A DNA stretch of 7,183 nt from Rubrivivax sp. (GTDB taxonomy: Bacteria > Pseudomonadota > Gammaproteobacteria > Burkholderiales > Burkholderiaceae), in contig SEEY01000300.1 in the NCBI GenBank assembly GCA_004211235.1, positions 1 to 7,183 on the forward strand. The letters are read 5' to 3'. A program made the position numbers and the translations under genes. Of this stretch, positions 1 through 5,655 are shown piece after piece; positions within the stretch are counted from its first letter, which is position 1, and each line of letters begins with the position of its first letter. The notes under the pieces were generated by a model. The model had not been told where the DNA came from, searched no databases, and worked only from the letters and a program-made list of their open reading frames with translations.

Positions 1-78
1 CCCCACAACGAGTCGGCAACGTTGGATCGCCCCGCAAATCTCCCCCGGCGCGCACCCGACCCCAAGCCCGACAGGCTC

Positions 79-1350
79 CTAGCGCGCGGCGTACGGCCCC
101 GTGCGCAGCGCCTCGGCGATGCCCTTGCGGTTCTGCGCCAGCGCCGCGAGGCTGAAGTGGATGTGGCCGCTGCCCGGTGCCAGGCGGCGGATGCTGTCGA
201 TCTGGCCGAGGATCTCGTCGGGCTGCCAGCTCTGCGGTGTGGCGTCGATGCGGCTGGTGAACAGCCCCGGATGGATGGGCCGGTCGAGCGGATTCAAGGC
301 CCGCCAGGCCTGCAGCAGTGGCTCGAAGGCCTGGGGTGCTTGAGCGCGTGGCCAGTAGAGCTGCGGAGCGAGGTAGTCCAGCCAGCCTTCGCGCAGCCAC
401 AGTTCCACGTCGGCATAGAGCTTGTCGTACTGGCTGAAGCCGGTGATGCCGGGCGGGCGCAGGTCCGGCCGCGGCAGGCCGAAGGGGCTGACGCCGACGC
501 GCGTGCCGGGGCGCGTCTCGTGCACGACGGCGTAGAGCCGCTGCACGAGGCGGTTGACGTTGAAGCGGCGCCAGTCGGCCCGCGCCAGGCTGCCGCCCGT
601 GGCGACGTACTTCTGCCAGCTGGGCTCGTCGGGGAAGTCGATCTCGTTCTTCGCCGCGTCCTGCACCGGGTACGGGTAGAAGTAGTCGTCGATGTGGATG
701 CCGTCCACGGCGTAGCGCGTCAGCAGATCGCGCGCGACGGCCAGCGTGTGCTCGGCGGCGGCGGTTTCACCCGGGTCGATCCAGAGCTGATCGCCATAAC
801 GCTTCACCCAGTCGGGGCGGCTGCGACTGACGTGCGTCGCGGCCGCCGCCGACTTCGCCGTGCTGTGCCGCGCGCGGTAAGGGTTGAGCCAGGCGTGCAG
901 CTCCAGCCCGCGCAGCCGCGCCTCGGCCAGCCAGACGGCCAGCGGGTCGTAGCCCGGGTGCTGGCCCTGCGTGCCCGTGAGGTATTCGCTCCACGGCTCC
1001 AGCGCCGATTCGTAGAGCGCGTCGGCGCTCGGGCGCACCTGCAGGATCAGCGCGTGGAGGCCGACGCGCACGGCCGTGTCGCACAGGCTGCGGATCTCGG
1101 CCTGCTGCGCCTCCGCGCTCAGGCCCTTCCTGCTGGGCCAGTCGATGTTCGACACGGTGGCGACCCAGGCGGCGCGCCATTCGCGCGGTGGCGGGCTGAG
1201 TGGTGCGGGAGCAGCCGGCTGCGGCACGGGAGCGGTCGCCGGCACGGGCGCCGTTGGCGTGACGGCGGGCGCCGGTTCAGGGGCGGGTGGCGTGGCGCAG
1301 GCCGCCAGCAGCGGCACGCTGGCCAGGCTCAGCAGGTCACGGCGCTTCAT
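79..1350 (-). CDS. DigH/YddW-like family-10 glycosyl hydrolase lipoprotein (GHL10, DUF187)
   Basis: A 423-residue envelope lipoprotein, probably a glycosidase acting on peptidoglycan glycan strands. Seen: a short signal peptide with lipobox LLAAC (Cys18) and Ala at +2, which favours outer-membrane sorting. A Pro/Ala-rich linker follows (about 19-55), then a TIM-barrel-type domain opening with WRAAWVATVSNIDWPS (58-73). Conserved blocks are HAWLNPYR (152-159), the acidic DGIHIDDYFYPYP (216-228) and APQLYWP (328-334). Known: these blocks match E. coli DigH (YddW), an outer-membrane lipoprotein of similar length that degrades denuded glycan strands during division; the family also includes Bacillus YngK. 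The start is well supported: GGAGGA lies 6 bases upstream of the ATG. That ATG overlaps the permease stop by ATGA, so the gene is probably the last of the murQ operon. KRRDLL near the N-terminus could be a weak Tat signal. The family is sure; the exact substrate is inferred. Confidence 0.9.
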   Translation of the reverse strand: MKRRDLLSLASVPLLAACATPPAPEPAPAVTPTAPVPATAPVPQPAAPAPLSPPPREWRAAWVATVSNIDWPSRKGLSAEAQQAEIRSLCDTAVRVGLHALILQVRPSADALYESALEPWSEYLTGTQGQHPGYDPLAVWLAEARLRGLELHAWLNPYRARHSTAKSAAAATHVSRSRPDWVKRYGDQLWIDPGETAAAEHTLAVARDLLTRYAVDGIHIDDYFYPYPVQDAAKNEIDFPDEPSWQKYVATGGSLARADWRRFNVNRLVQRLYAVVHETRPGTRVGVSPFGLPRPDLRPPGITGFSQYDKLYADVELWLREGWLDYLAPQLYWPRAQAPQAFEPLLQAWRALNPLDRPIHPGLFTSRIDATPQSWQPDEILGQIDSIRRLAPGSGHIHFSLAALAQNRKGIAEALRTGPYAAR

Positions 1351-2630
1351 GCGGCGTCCTCCGATGTCTTCATGCCGAATCGATCAGGAATCTTGATCAG
1401 CGCCGCCATGACGACGCTGGGCAGCGTGGCCAGCAGCACCCAGCCGAAGAAGGGCACGTAGCCGACGTGGTCCTGCAGCCAGCCGCTCCACATGCCGGGG
1501 ATCATCATGCCCAGCGCCATGAAGCCGGTGCAGATGGCGTAGTGGGCCGTCTTCTGCGGGCCCTCGGCAACGTGGATCATGTACATCAGGTAGGCGGTGA
1601 AACCCAGACCATAACCAAACTGTTCGACGGCAAGCGCCGCGCTGATGACGGCCAGGCTGGTCGGATGCGTCAGCGCCAGCAGCAGGAAGGCGACGTTGGG
1701 CACATGCATGGCGGCCACCAGCGGCCACAGCGCGCGCTTCAGGCCGATGCGGGAGATCACCCAGCCGCCACACAGACCGCCGAGCGTCAGCGCGATCAGC
1801 CCGACCGTGCCGTAGGCGATGCCAACCTCCTTGGTCGACAGGCCGAGGCCGCCGTGATCGAGCGGGTCGAGCAGGAAGGGCGAGGCCAGCTTGAGCAGCT
1901 GCGCTTCGGGGAAGCGGTAGAGCAGCAGGAATCCGAGCGTGACCAGGATGCCGGGCTTCTTGAAGAAGCTGGCGAACACGGCGAAGAAGTCGGCGACGAG
2001 GCCGCGCGCGGCGGCACGGCCGGCGCCGCGCACATCGGCCGCGGGCCGCGGCAGCACGAACGCATGCCAGGCGGCCAGCGCGCTGAACAGCACCGCCAGC
2101 CCCCAGAACACCCAGCTCCAGGCGGTGACGACAGAGCCGCTGCGCTCGGTCAGCTCACCGGCCAGGTAGACGAGGGCGCCCTGGCCCGTGATGTTGGCCA
2201 GCCGGTAGAAGGTGGAGCGCACGCCGACGAAGGCCGCCTGGCTGTGCTGCGGCAGCGCCAGCATGTAGAAGCCGTCGGCGGCGATGTCGTGCGAAGCCGA
2301 GGCGAAAGCCATCAGCCACAGCACGGCCAGCGACAGCTGGAAGGCCTGGCTCGTCGGGATGGTGAGCGCGACGCCGGCCAGCGCCGCGCCGACGAAGAAC
2401 TGCAGCACGGCGATCCAGCTGCGCTTGGTGCCGAACAGCTCGGCCAGCGGCGACCACAGCGGCTTGAGCACCCAGGGCAGATAGAGCCAGCTGGTGTAGA
2501 GCGCAATGTCGGTGTTGGAGATGCCGAGGTTCTTGTAGAGAACGACCGACAGCGACATCACCGTCACATAGGGCAGGCCCTGGGCAAAATACAGGCTGGG
2601 GATCCAGCCCCAAGGCGAGCGCATGCTCAT
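1347..2630 (-). CDS. AmpG-like MFS permease
   Basis: A 427-residue inner-membrane transporter of the major facilitator superfamily, closest in my reading to the AmpG/PAT group, which imports GlcNAc-anhydroMurNAc muropeptides. Seen: about 12 hydrophobic segments and an N-terminal PSLYFAQGLPY motif (11-21). KPLWSPL (56-62) is followed by a short basic loop GTKRSW, as in AmpG, and SASHDIAADG (111-120) corresponds to the ASQDI..D motif of that group. Start: a longer open frame exists upstream, but its extra residues are murQ DNA read in another frame. The ATG at 2630 forms a 4-base ATGA overlap with the murQ stop, and hydrophobic sequence begins at once, so I chose it. No strong ribosome-binding site is visible, as expected for translational coupling. 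Position between murQ and a DigH-like lipoprotein supports cell-wall sugar import. It is shorter than E. coli AmpG (491 residues), so the cargo could be a simpler amino sugar. Confidence 0.87.
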   Translation of the reverse strand: MSMRSPWGWIPSLYFAQGLPYVTVMSLSVVLYKNLGISNTDIALYTSWLYLPWVLKPLWSPLAELFGTKRSWIAVLQFFVGAALAGVALTIPTSQAFQLSLAVLWLMAFASASHDIAADGFYMLALPQHSQAAFVGVRSTFYRLANITGQGALVYLAGELTERSGSVVTAWSWVFWGLAVLFSALAAWHAFVLPRPAADVRGAGRAAARGLVADFFAVFASFFKKPGILVTLGFLLLYRFPEAQLLKLASPFLLDPLDHGGLGLSTKEVGIAYGTVGLIALTLGGLCGGWVISRIGLKRALWPLVAAMHVPNVAFLLLALTHPTSLAVISAALAVEQFGYGLGFTAYLMYMIHVAEGPQKTAHYAICTGFMALGMMIPGMWSGWLQDHVGYVPFFGWVLLATLPSVVMAALIKIPDRFGMKTSEDAA

Positions 2631-3508
2631 GCAGACAGGGCGCCGCTCACACTGCCCTCGGCGGCGTCGAGCAGCGCACGGGCTTGAGCCGCATCGATGC
2701 GACGCTTGAGCATGACCAGCGCCGTCTTGACGTGGTTGTCGCACTGCCCAAGCGCCGCCTGCGCATCCGCCTCGCTCGCGCCCGATGCGCGCATCGTCAG
2801 CGCCACGGCCCGCTTCACCAGCTTCACGTTGGTCGCCTTCAGGTCCACCATCAGGTTGCCGTAGACCTTGTTGAGCCTGACCATCAGCGCGGACGAGAAG
2901 GTGTTGAGCGCAATCTTCTGCGCCGTGCCGGCCTTCAGCCGCGTGCTGCCCGAGATCACCTCGGCGCCGGTGTCCAGGATGACGCCGATCTCCGCCTGCT
3001 GCGCGACCGGCGCGCCGGGGTTGTTGGCGATGCCAATGGTCAGCGCGCCGGCCGCGCGCGCGGCTTGAATGGCGCCCAGCACATAGGGCGTGCCGCCGGA
3101 CGCGGCGAGCAGCAGGGCAACGTCGTTAGGCCCGGGGTTGAGCGCGGCAAGGTCGGCCGCGCCTTGGGCCCGGTCGTCCTCCGCGCCCTCGACCGCGACG
3201 AACATCGCGCCGGGGCCGCCGGCAATGACGGCGACGGCGCGCTCGCGCGGCCAGGAGAACGTCGGGTACAGCTCCACGCTGTCCAGCACGCCCAGGCGGC
3301 CGGACGTGCCGGCGCCGGCGTACAGCAGCCGACCGCCCGCGCGGATGCGTGGCAGCGCGGCATCCACGGCGGCGGCCAGCTGCGGTGCGGCGGCCTTGAC
3401 GGCGGCGACGGCGGCGGTCTGGTCGTCGATGAAGGCATCCAGCAGCGCAGGCGTGGCGTAACTGTCCAGGTCGGTGTGACGCGTGCTCGGGGTTTCGGTG
3501 TTCAGCAT
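2627..3508 (-). CDS. murQ: N-acetylmuramic acid 6-phosphate etherase MurQ
   Basis: A 293-residue cytoplasmic SIS-domain enzyme that cleaves the lactyl ether of MurNAc-6-phosphate to give GlcNAc-6-phosphate and D-lactate, a step of peptidoglycan recycling. Seen: sugar-phosphate-binding LLYAGAGTSGRLGVLDSVE (61-79), then VEGAEDD (106-112), AASGGTPYV, SGSTRLKAGTAQK and GNLMVDLKATNVKL. Glu79 and Glu110 sit 31 residues apart, matching catalytic Glu83 and Glu114 of E. coli MurQ (298 residues). Start: the ATG at 3508 gives the family length. The upstream open frame adds low-complexity residues unlike MurQ. No clear Shine-Dalgarno precedes it (the leader is C-rich on the coding strand), so the start is slightly uncertain. 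It is first in the operon, overlaps the permease by ATGA, and is divergent from the bufferin operon. No MurNAc kinase (AnmK or MurK) or PTS gene is present in this window. Confidence 0.96.
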   Translation of the reverse strand: MLNTETPSTRHTDLDSYATPALLDAFIDDQTAAVAAVKAAAPQLAAAVDAALPRIRAGGRLLYAGAGTSGRLGVLDSVELYPTFSWPRERAVAVIAGGPGAMFVAVEGAEDDRAQGAADLAALNPGPNDVALLLAASGGTPYVLGAIQAARAAGALTIGIANNPGAPVAQQAEIGVILDTGAEVISGSTRLKAGTAQKIALNTFSSALMVRLNKVYGNLMVDLKATNVKLVKRAVALTMRASGASEADAQAALGQCDNHVKTALVMLKRRIDAAQARALLDAAEGSVSGALSA

Positions 3509-3533
3509 GGGGAATGGGGGGTCAAGCCGCCGG

Positions 3534-3563
3534 ACTCTAGCTGCAGCACCGGGTGCCGACGAA
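3534..3563 (-). promoter_or_regulatory. Weak candidate promoter for the murQ operon
   Basis: On the minus strand a TAGAGT hexamer (plus-strand 3534-3539) followed by CCGG resembles the -10 region often seen upstream of Burkholderiales genes, and would give a short leader before the murQ ATG at 3508. The matching -35 is poor (TTCGTC at 18 bases). The palindrome at 3546-3556 would fall between the two boxes, a usual operator position. This is a suggestion only. Confidence 0.22.
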
Positions 3564-3618
3564 TGCCACGTGCCATTGCAGCCATAACGGCATGTCATCA
3601 GAATCCGCCGGGCCGGCT

Positions 3619-3643
3619 GTAAGGAGTGGCGACGACGCCCGAC
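3619..3643 (+). promoter_or_regulatory. Candidate ECF-sigma-type promoter of the bufferin operon
   Basis: GTAAGG (3619-3624, in TGTAAGGAG) is followed after 15 bases by CGAC (3640-3643, in CCGACAGACG). The layout resembles extracytoplasmic-function sigma promoters, with a GTAA-type -35 and a CGAN-type -10. The related Caulobacter gig/bufferin operon is controlled by the ECF factor SigF, with GTAACC / CGAA boxes. Transcription would start near 3650 and leave a leader of about 75-80 bases. No convincing housekeeping-type promoter was seen upstream of bufA. No sigma or anti-sigma gene is in this window, so the assignment rests on pattern alone. Confidence 0.4.
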
Positions 3644-3660
3644 AGACGTTGGCAAGTCGA

Positions 3661-3678
3661 TGCCGGGGTTTTCCGGCA
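3661..3678 (+). other. Stem-loop in the bufA leader
   Basis: TGCCGG - GGTTTT - CCGGCA forms a perfect 6-bp stem with a 6-base loop. Allowing one bulged A (3660) it extends by two more pairs (CG 3658-3659 with CG 3679-3680). It lies inside the predicted bufA leader, about 40 bases before the ribosome-binding site, and has no following T-run, so it is not a standard terminator. It could stabilise the transcript or influence translation. Confidence 0.4.
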
Positions 3679-3727
3679 CGACCTGGGTGAACCGATCTTC
3701 AACCACTTCAATCTTCTGGAGAGTCAC

Positions 3728-3982
3728 ATGAACGCATCCCTCAAGACCGGCCTGGGCATTGCCGCCGCCGCTGCCGCCCTGTTCGCCACCGCCGTTCCGA
3801 CCGCCGCCATGGCCGCCGACGGCATGGTCAAGTGCTCCGGCGTGAACAGCTGCAAGGGCACTTCCGAGTGCAAGACTGCCAAGAGCGATTGCAAGGGCCA
3901 CAACGGCTGCAAGGGCCAGGGCTGGGTCAACAAGGCCAGCGCCGACGAGTGCACCAAGGCTGGCGGCAAGGTCGAGAAATAA
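3728..3982 (+). CDS. bufA: BufA2-family periplasmic bufferin-type metallophore precursor
   Basis: An 84-residue exported Cys-rich peptide, the likely RiPP precursor modified by BufB/BufC. Seen: a signal peptide (1-29, hydrophobic Ala-rich core, probable cleavage AMA|AD), then a mature part of about 55 residues with six cysteines at 36, 42, 48, 55, 61 and 75. Spacing is regular in the middle (5, 5, 6, 5 residues), with three CKG repeats and a CKGQGW block. Known: bufferins are periplasmic copper-binding RiPPs in which some cysteines become 5-thiooxazoles through a DUF692 enzyme. The KCSGVNSCKG...CKGQGW pattern matches the BufA2 type rather than the DUF2282 BufA1 type. Start: ATG 3728 follows GGAGAG (3718-3723) with a 4-base spacer and begins directly with the signal peptide. 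A GTG at 3626 would add 34 residues in front of it, so I rejected it. Which cysteines are modified, and the metal in this organism, are inferred. Confidence 0.88.
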   Translation: MNASLKTGLGIAAAAAALFATAVPTAAMAADGMVKCSGVNSCKGTSECKTAKSDCKGHNGCKGQGWVNKASADECTKAGGKVEK

Positions 3983-3992
3983 GCCCACCCCC

Positions 3993-4055
3993 GAAGCGCT
4001 CTCGCGCTTCCCCCTCAAGGGGGCGCACCGAGCGGCCCGGCAAAGCCGGTTCCGC
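3993..4055. repeat. Stem-loop block between bufA and bufB, resembling an interspersed palindromic repeat
   Basis: Three inverted repeats lie in a row 11 bases after the bufA stop. The first is GAAGCGC-TCTC-GCGCTTC (3993-4010). The second is CCCCC-TCAA-GGGGG (4010-4023). The third is CCGGC-AAA-GCCGG (4037-4049), flanked by GCGG (4032-4035) and CCGC (4052-4055), which extend it. There is no T-run, so none is a canonical intrinsic terminator. I recall very similar intergenic text scattered through Burkholderiales genomes, but cannot verify copy number here. Its position could lower bufB expression relative to bufA or protect the bufA 3' end. Confidence 0.6.
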
Positions 4056-4110
4056 CGGTGCCGCTGGATGAGGCGTGTCGCCGATGGCGCCTCGCCATTC
4101 TTTAGCCAAC

Positions 4111-4935
4111 ATGACCCACATCCAAGGCTTTGGCCTCGGCTTGCGCACGGAGCATTACGCCGCCTTCGAGGCCGGTGTGGATGCCGCCGCCAAGCCCGAC
4201 TGGCTGGAGATCATTTCCGAGAACTACCTGGTGCCCGGCGGCCCGCCGATCACGCACCTGGAGCGCATCCGTGCGGACTATCCGCTGGTCATGCACGGCG
4301 TGTCGCTGTCGGTGGCGGGTCCCGCGCCGCTGGACCTGGCGTACTTGCGCGAGCTGAAGGCGCTGGCCGACCGGCTGGAACCCGGCTGGGTGTCGGACCA
4401 CCTCTGCTGGAGCGCCGACGCCCACAGCCAGCTCCATGACCTGCTGCCGGTGCCGCTGACGCGCGCGGCGCTTGATCATGTCGGCGGTCGCATTGCCGAA
4501 GTGCAGGACGTGCTCGGCCGCCCGCTCGTGCTGGAGAACGTGTCCAGCTACGTGCGCTTCTCGGCCGACGAGATGAGCGAGTGGGACTTCATCGCGCAGC
4601 TGCTGAAGGCCACCGGCGCGAAGCTGTTGCTGGACGTGAACAACGTCTACGTCTCGGGCCGCAATCACGGTTTCGACCCCGTCACATACCTCGATGCCAT
4701 CCCCGTCGAGCACGTCACGCAGATCCACCTCGCCGGCCACGAGGACCGCGGCGACATCGTCATCGACACGCATGACCACCCCGTGCGGCCCGAGGTCTGG
4801 GCGCTGTACGAGCACGCCTTGAAGCGCTTTGGTCGCGTGCCGACGATGATCGAGCGGGACGACCACATCCCGCCGCTGGCCGAATTGCTCGAAGAGCTGG
4901 CCGTCGCCCGCCGGCTGGCCGCCGCCGCGTCATGA
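4111..4935 (+). CDS. bufB: BufB, MNIO/DUF692 multinuclear non-heme iron oxidase
   Basis: A 274-residue cytoplasmic TIM-barrel enzyme of the DUF692 (MNIO) family, which includes MbnB of methanobactin synthesis and oxidatively modifies cysteines of a precursor peptide. Here the substrate is most likely BufA. Seen: opening [12 protein letters not shown] (5-16) and all the usual conserved metal-site blocks: VMHG (His62), SDHLCW (His97), LENVSS (Glu142), [11 protein letters not shown] (Asp175), GRNHG (His186), QIHLAGH (His206), IDTHDHPV (Asp219, His221) and MIERDD (Glu248). No key residue appears lost and the length is normal. Start: ATG 4111 fits the usual short N-terminus but has no Shine-Dalgarno. 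A GTG at 4075 (GATGAGGC just before it) would add 12 residues and cannot be excluded. Its stop overlaps the bufC start by ATGA, so the partner is translationally coupled. It lies 128 bases after bufA, behind the stem-loop block. Confidence 0.94.
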   Translation: MTHIQGFGLGLRTEHYAAFEAGVDAAAKPDWLEIISENYLVPGGPPITHLERIRADYPLVMHGVSLSVAGPAPLDLAYLRELKALADRLEPGWVSDHLCWSADAHSQLHDLLPVPLTRAALDHVGGRIAEVQDVLGRPLVLENVSSYVRFSADEMSEWDFIAQLLKATGAKLLLDVNNVYVSGRNHGFDPVTYLDAIPVEHVTQIHLAGHEDRGDIVIDTHDHPVRPEVWALYEHALKRFGRVPTMIERDDHIPPLAELLEELAVARRLAAAAS

Positions 4936-5651
4936 GCGTCGCCTGGCAACAGCAGGCGCTCGCCGCCGCCATCCGCGACGAAGGCGACGCCAGCCAGCTG
5001 CTGGCAGGCGACTTCGCGCTCGGCCTGGAGGTCTACCGCCACGCCTACCGCGCCCGCCTCATCGCCGCGCTGGCGGACAACTACACCGTGCTCGCCCGCG
5101 CGCTGGGCGACGACGCCTTCGATGCGCTGGCCCGCGCCTACATCGCCGCGCAGCCCAGCCGCCATCCGTCCATACGCTGGTTCGGCCATGAGCTGGCAGC
5201 GTTCATGGCCGAGGCGGATGGCGACCTCGTGCCCCACGCCAGCCTCGTCGACTTCGCCCGCATGGACTGGGCGCTGCGCGGCGCCTTCGATGCGGCCGAG
5301 GCGCCGCTGCTGGACATGGCGACGCTCGCCGCGCTCGACGCCGAGGAGTGGGCCGGCCTGGTGCTGCAGCTGCACCCCAGCGCGCAGCGTGTGACCCTCA
5401 CGCATGCCATCGAACCCGCCTGGCGCGTGCTGCGTGAATGGGACCCCGAAGACCACAGCGACCAGCCGGAGCTGCCCGAACCCGTGCCGCATGAGCACGT
5501 GCTGCTCGCCTGGCGCCAGGCGAGCAGCACGTGCTCATGCGGCACGGGTTCGGGCAGTGGCTTGCCGACGGCCTGTTGCGGGCGCCTTGACCAATCGCGC
5601 TCGCGGGGAATGGCAGCTTGGCTATCCTGCGCCACCCCATCACCGAGGTGA
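4932..5651 (+). CDS. bufC: BufC, DUF2063 partner of BufB, with a disrupted C-terminus
   Basis: BufC-type proteins (DUF2063, HvfC-like) work with the MNIO enzyme to recognise or modify the bufferin precursor. Seen: residues 1 to about 95 form a typical DUF2063 domain ([18 protein letters not shown], then [11 protein letters not shown] at 84-94), and 100-196 is a plausible second domain ending in HVLLAWRQ. From residue 197 on the sequence ([14 protein letters not shown]...) is low-complexity and unlike the family, because it is read through the second arm of an 86-bp perfect palindrome and then out of frame. The genuine end of the gene ([11 protein letters not shown], stop) survives at 5555-5590 in another frame. 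So the native gene is represented up to about Gln196, a stretch (perhaps 40-60 residues, judged from family length) is missing, and the predicted 239-residue product has an artificial tail. Either a real loss of function or an assembly error. It starts in an ATGA overlap with bufB. Confidence 0.8.
   Translation: MSVAWQQQALAAAIRDEGDASQLLAGDFALGLEVYRHAYRARLIAALADNYTVLARALGDDAFDALARAYIAAQPSRHPSIRWFGHELAAFMAEADGDLVPHASLVDFARMDWALRGAFDAAEAPLLDMATLAALDAEEWAGLVLQLHPSAQRVTLTHAIEPAWRVLREWDPEDHSDQPELPEPVPHEHVLLAWRQASSTCSCGTGSGSGLPTACCGRLDQSRSRGMAAWLSCATPSPR
5472..5557. repeat. 86-bp perfect palindrome, 43-base arms, no spacer
   Basis: Every base from 5472 to 5514 pairs with its mirror from 5557 down to 5515; I checked each pair. 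The centre lies in CTGGCGCCAG (5510-5519), which encodes native W-R-Q of BufC and is itself a 10-bp palindrome. The left arm is in the BufC reading frame and looks native, and the right arm is its inverted copy. The right arm ends in GGGCAG, directly joined to TGG, where the true bufC 3' coding sequence resumes. In RNA it would form an extremely stable hairpin. There is no T-run and no transposase or terminal-repeat context, so it is neither a mobile element end nor an ordinary terminator. Confidence 0.97.
5558..5590 (+). pseudogene. Displaced 3' remnant of bufC
   Basis: The reading [15 protein letters not shown] (with the CAG at 5555-5557 as its first codon) resembles the C-terminal end of DUF2063 proteins, which I recall ending in an (A/G)QWLxDGLL-type helix. 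It is shifted relative to the bufC frame: 35 bases lie between the last native codon (CAG 5517-5519) and this segment, not a multiple of three. It marks where normal bufC sequence resumes after the palindrome. Confidence 0.55.
5623..5651 (+). promoter_or_regulatory. Peroxiredoxin ribosome-binding site, with a weak possible -10
   Basis: GAGGTGAG (5645-5652) is a strong Shine-Dalgarno sequence 3-7 bases before the ATG at 5656 and fixes the peroxiredoxin start at the signal peptide. Upstream, TATCCT (5623-5628) could be a -10 hexamer. No acceptable -35 sits 16-18 bases before it (TTGACC at 5587-5592 is 30 bases away), so an own promoter is only tentative and read-through from the bufferin operon is possible. 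Confidence 0.45.
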
Positions 5652-5655
5652 GCTC

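Larger units (their letters stand above)
3509..3727. other. Divergent intergenic region between murQ and bufA
   Basis: This 219-base non-coding gap separates two divergent operons and should hold both promoters. Besides the elements listed separately, it contains a compact 11-base palindrome GCACCGGGTGC (3546-3556) and a short direct repeat TGCCA-CG-TGCCA (3564-3575), both near the candidate murQ promoter. Either could be an operator, but short palindromes arise easily in GC-rich DNA. No small gene with a credible ribosome-binding site and composition was seen here. Confidence 0.6.

Noticed and set aside
22..1461. Long open frame on the plus strand opposite the DigH-like gene
   Set aside because: It is a GC-bias shadow: Arg/Ala/Gly-rich, no recognisable domain, and fully antisense to a gene with clear motifs and a strong ribosome-binding site.
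1287..2687. Long plus-strand open frame opposite the permease
   Set aside because: Gln/Arg/His-rich composition without domain or start signal; it is the antisense of a membrane protein with conserved motifs.
3626..3727. A 34-residue N-terminal extension of BufA from GTG 3626, preceded by AAGGA
   Set aside because: It would place hydrophilic residues before a complete signal peptide; ATG 3728 has its own GGAGAG. The AAGGA is better explained as part of a promoter element.
3509..4018. Upstream extension of murQ on the minus strand
   Set aside because: The extra residues are antisense to bufA and the intergenic region and unlike MurQ; ATG 3508 gives the family length.
3993..4023. Rho-independent terminator after bufA
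   Set aside because: The hairpins are strong, but no T-rich tract follows, and bufB and bufC lie in the same direction downstream.
5472..5557. The large palindrome as a bidirectional transcription terminator or insertion-sequence end
   Set aside because: There is no T-run on either side, no transposase, no target duplication, and the left arm is native bufC coding sequence.
5138..5635. Minus-strand open frame crossing the palindrome that repeats the [15 protein letters not shown] peptide
   Set aside because: It is a mirror image produced by the inverted copy of bufC, not an independent gene.
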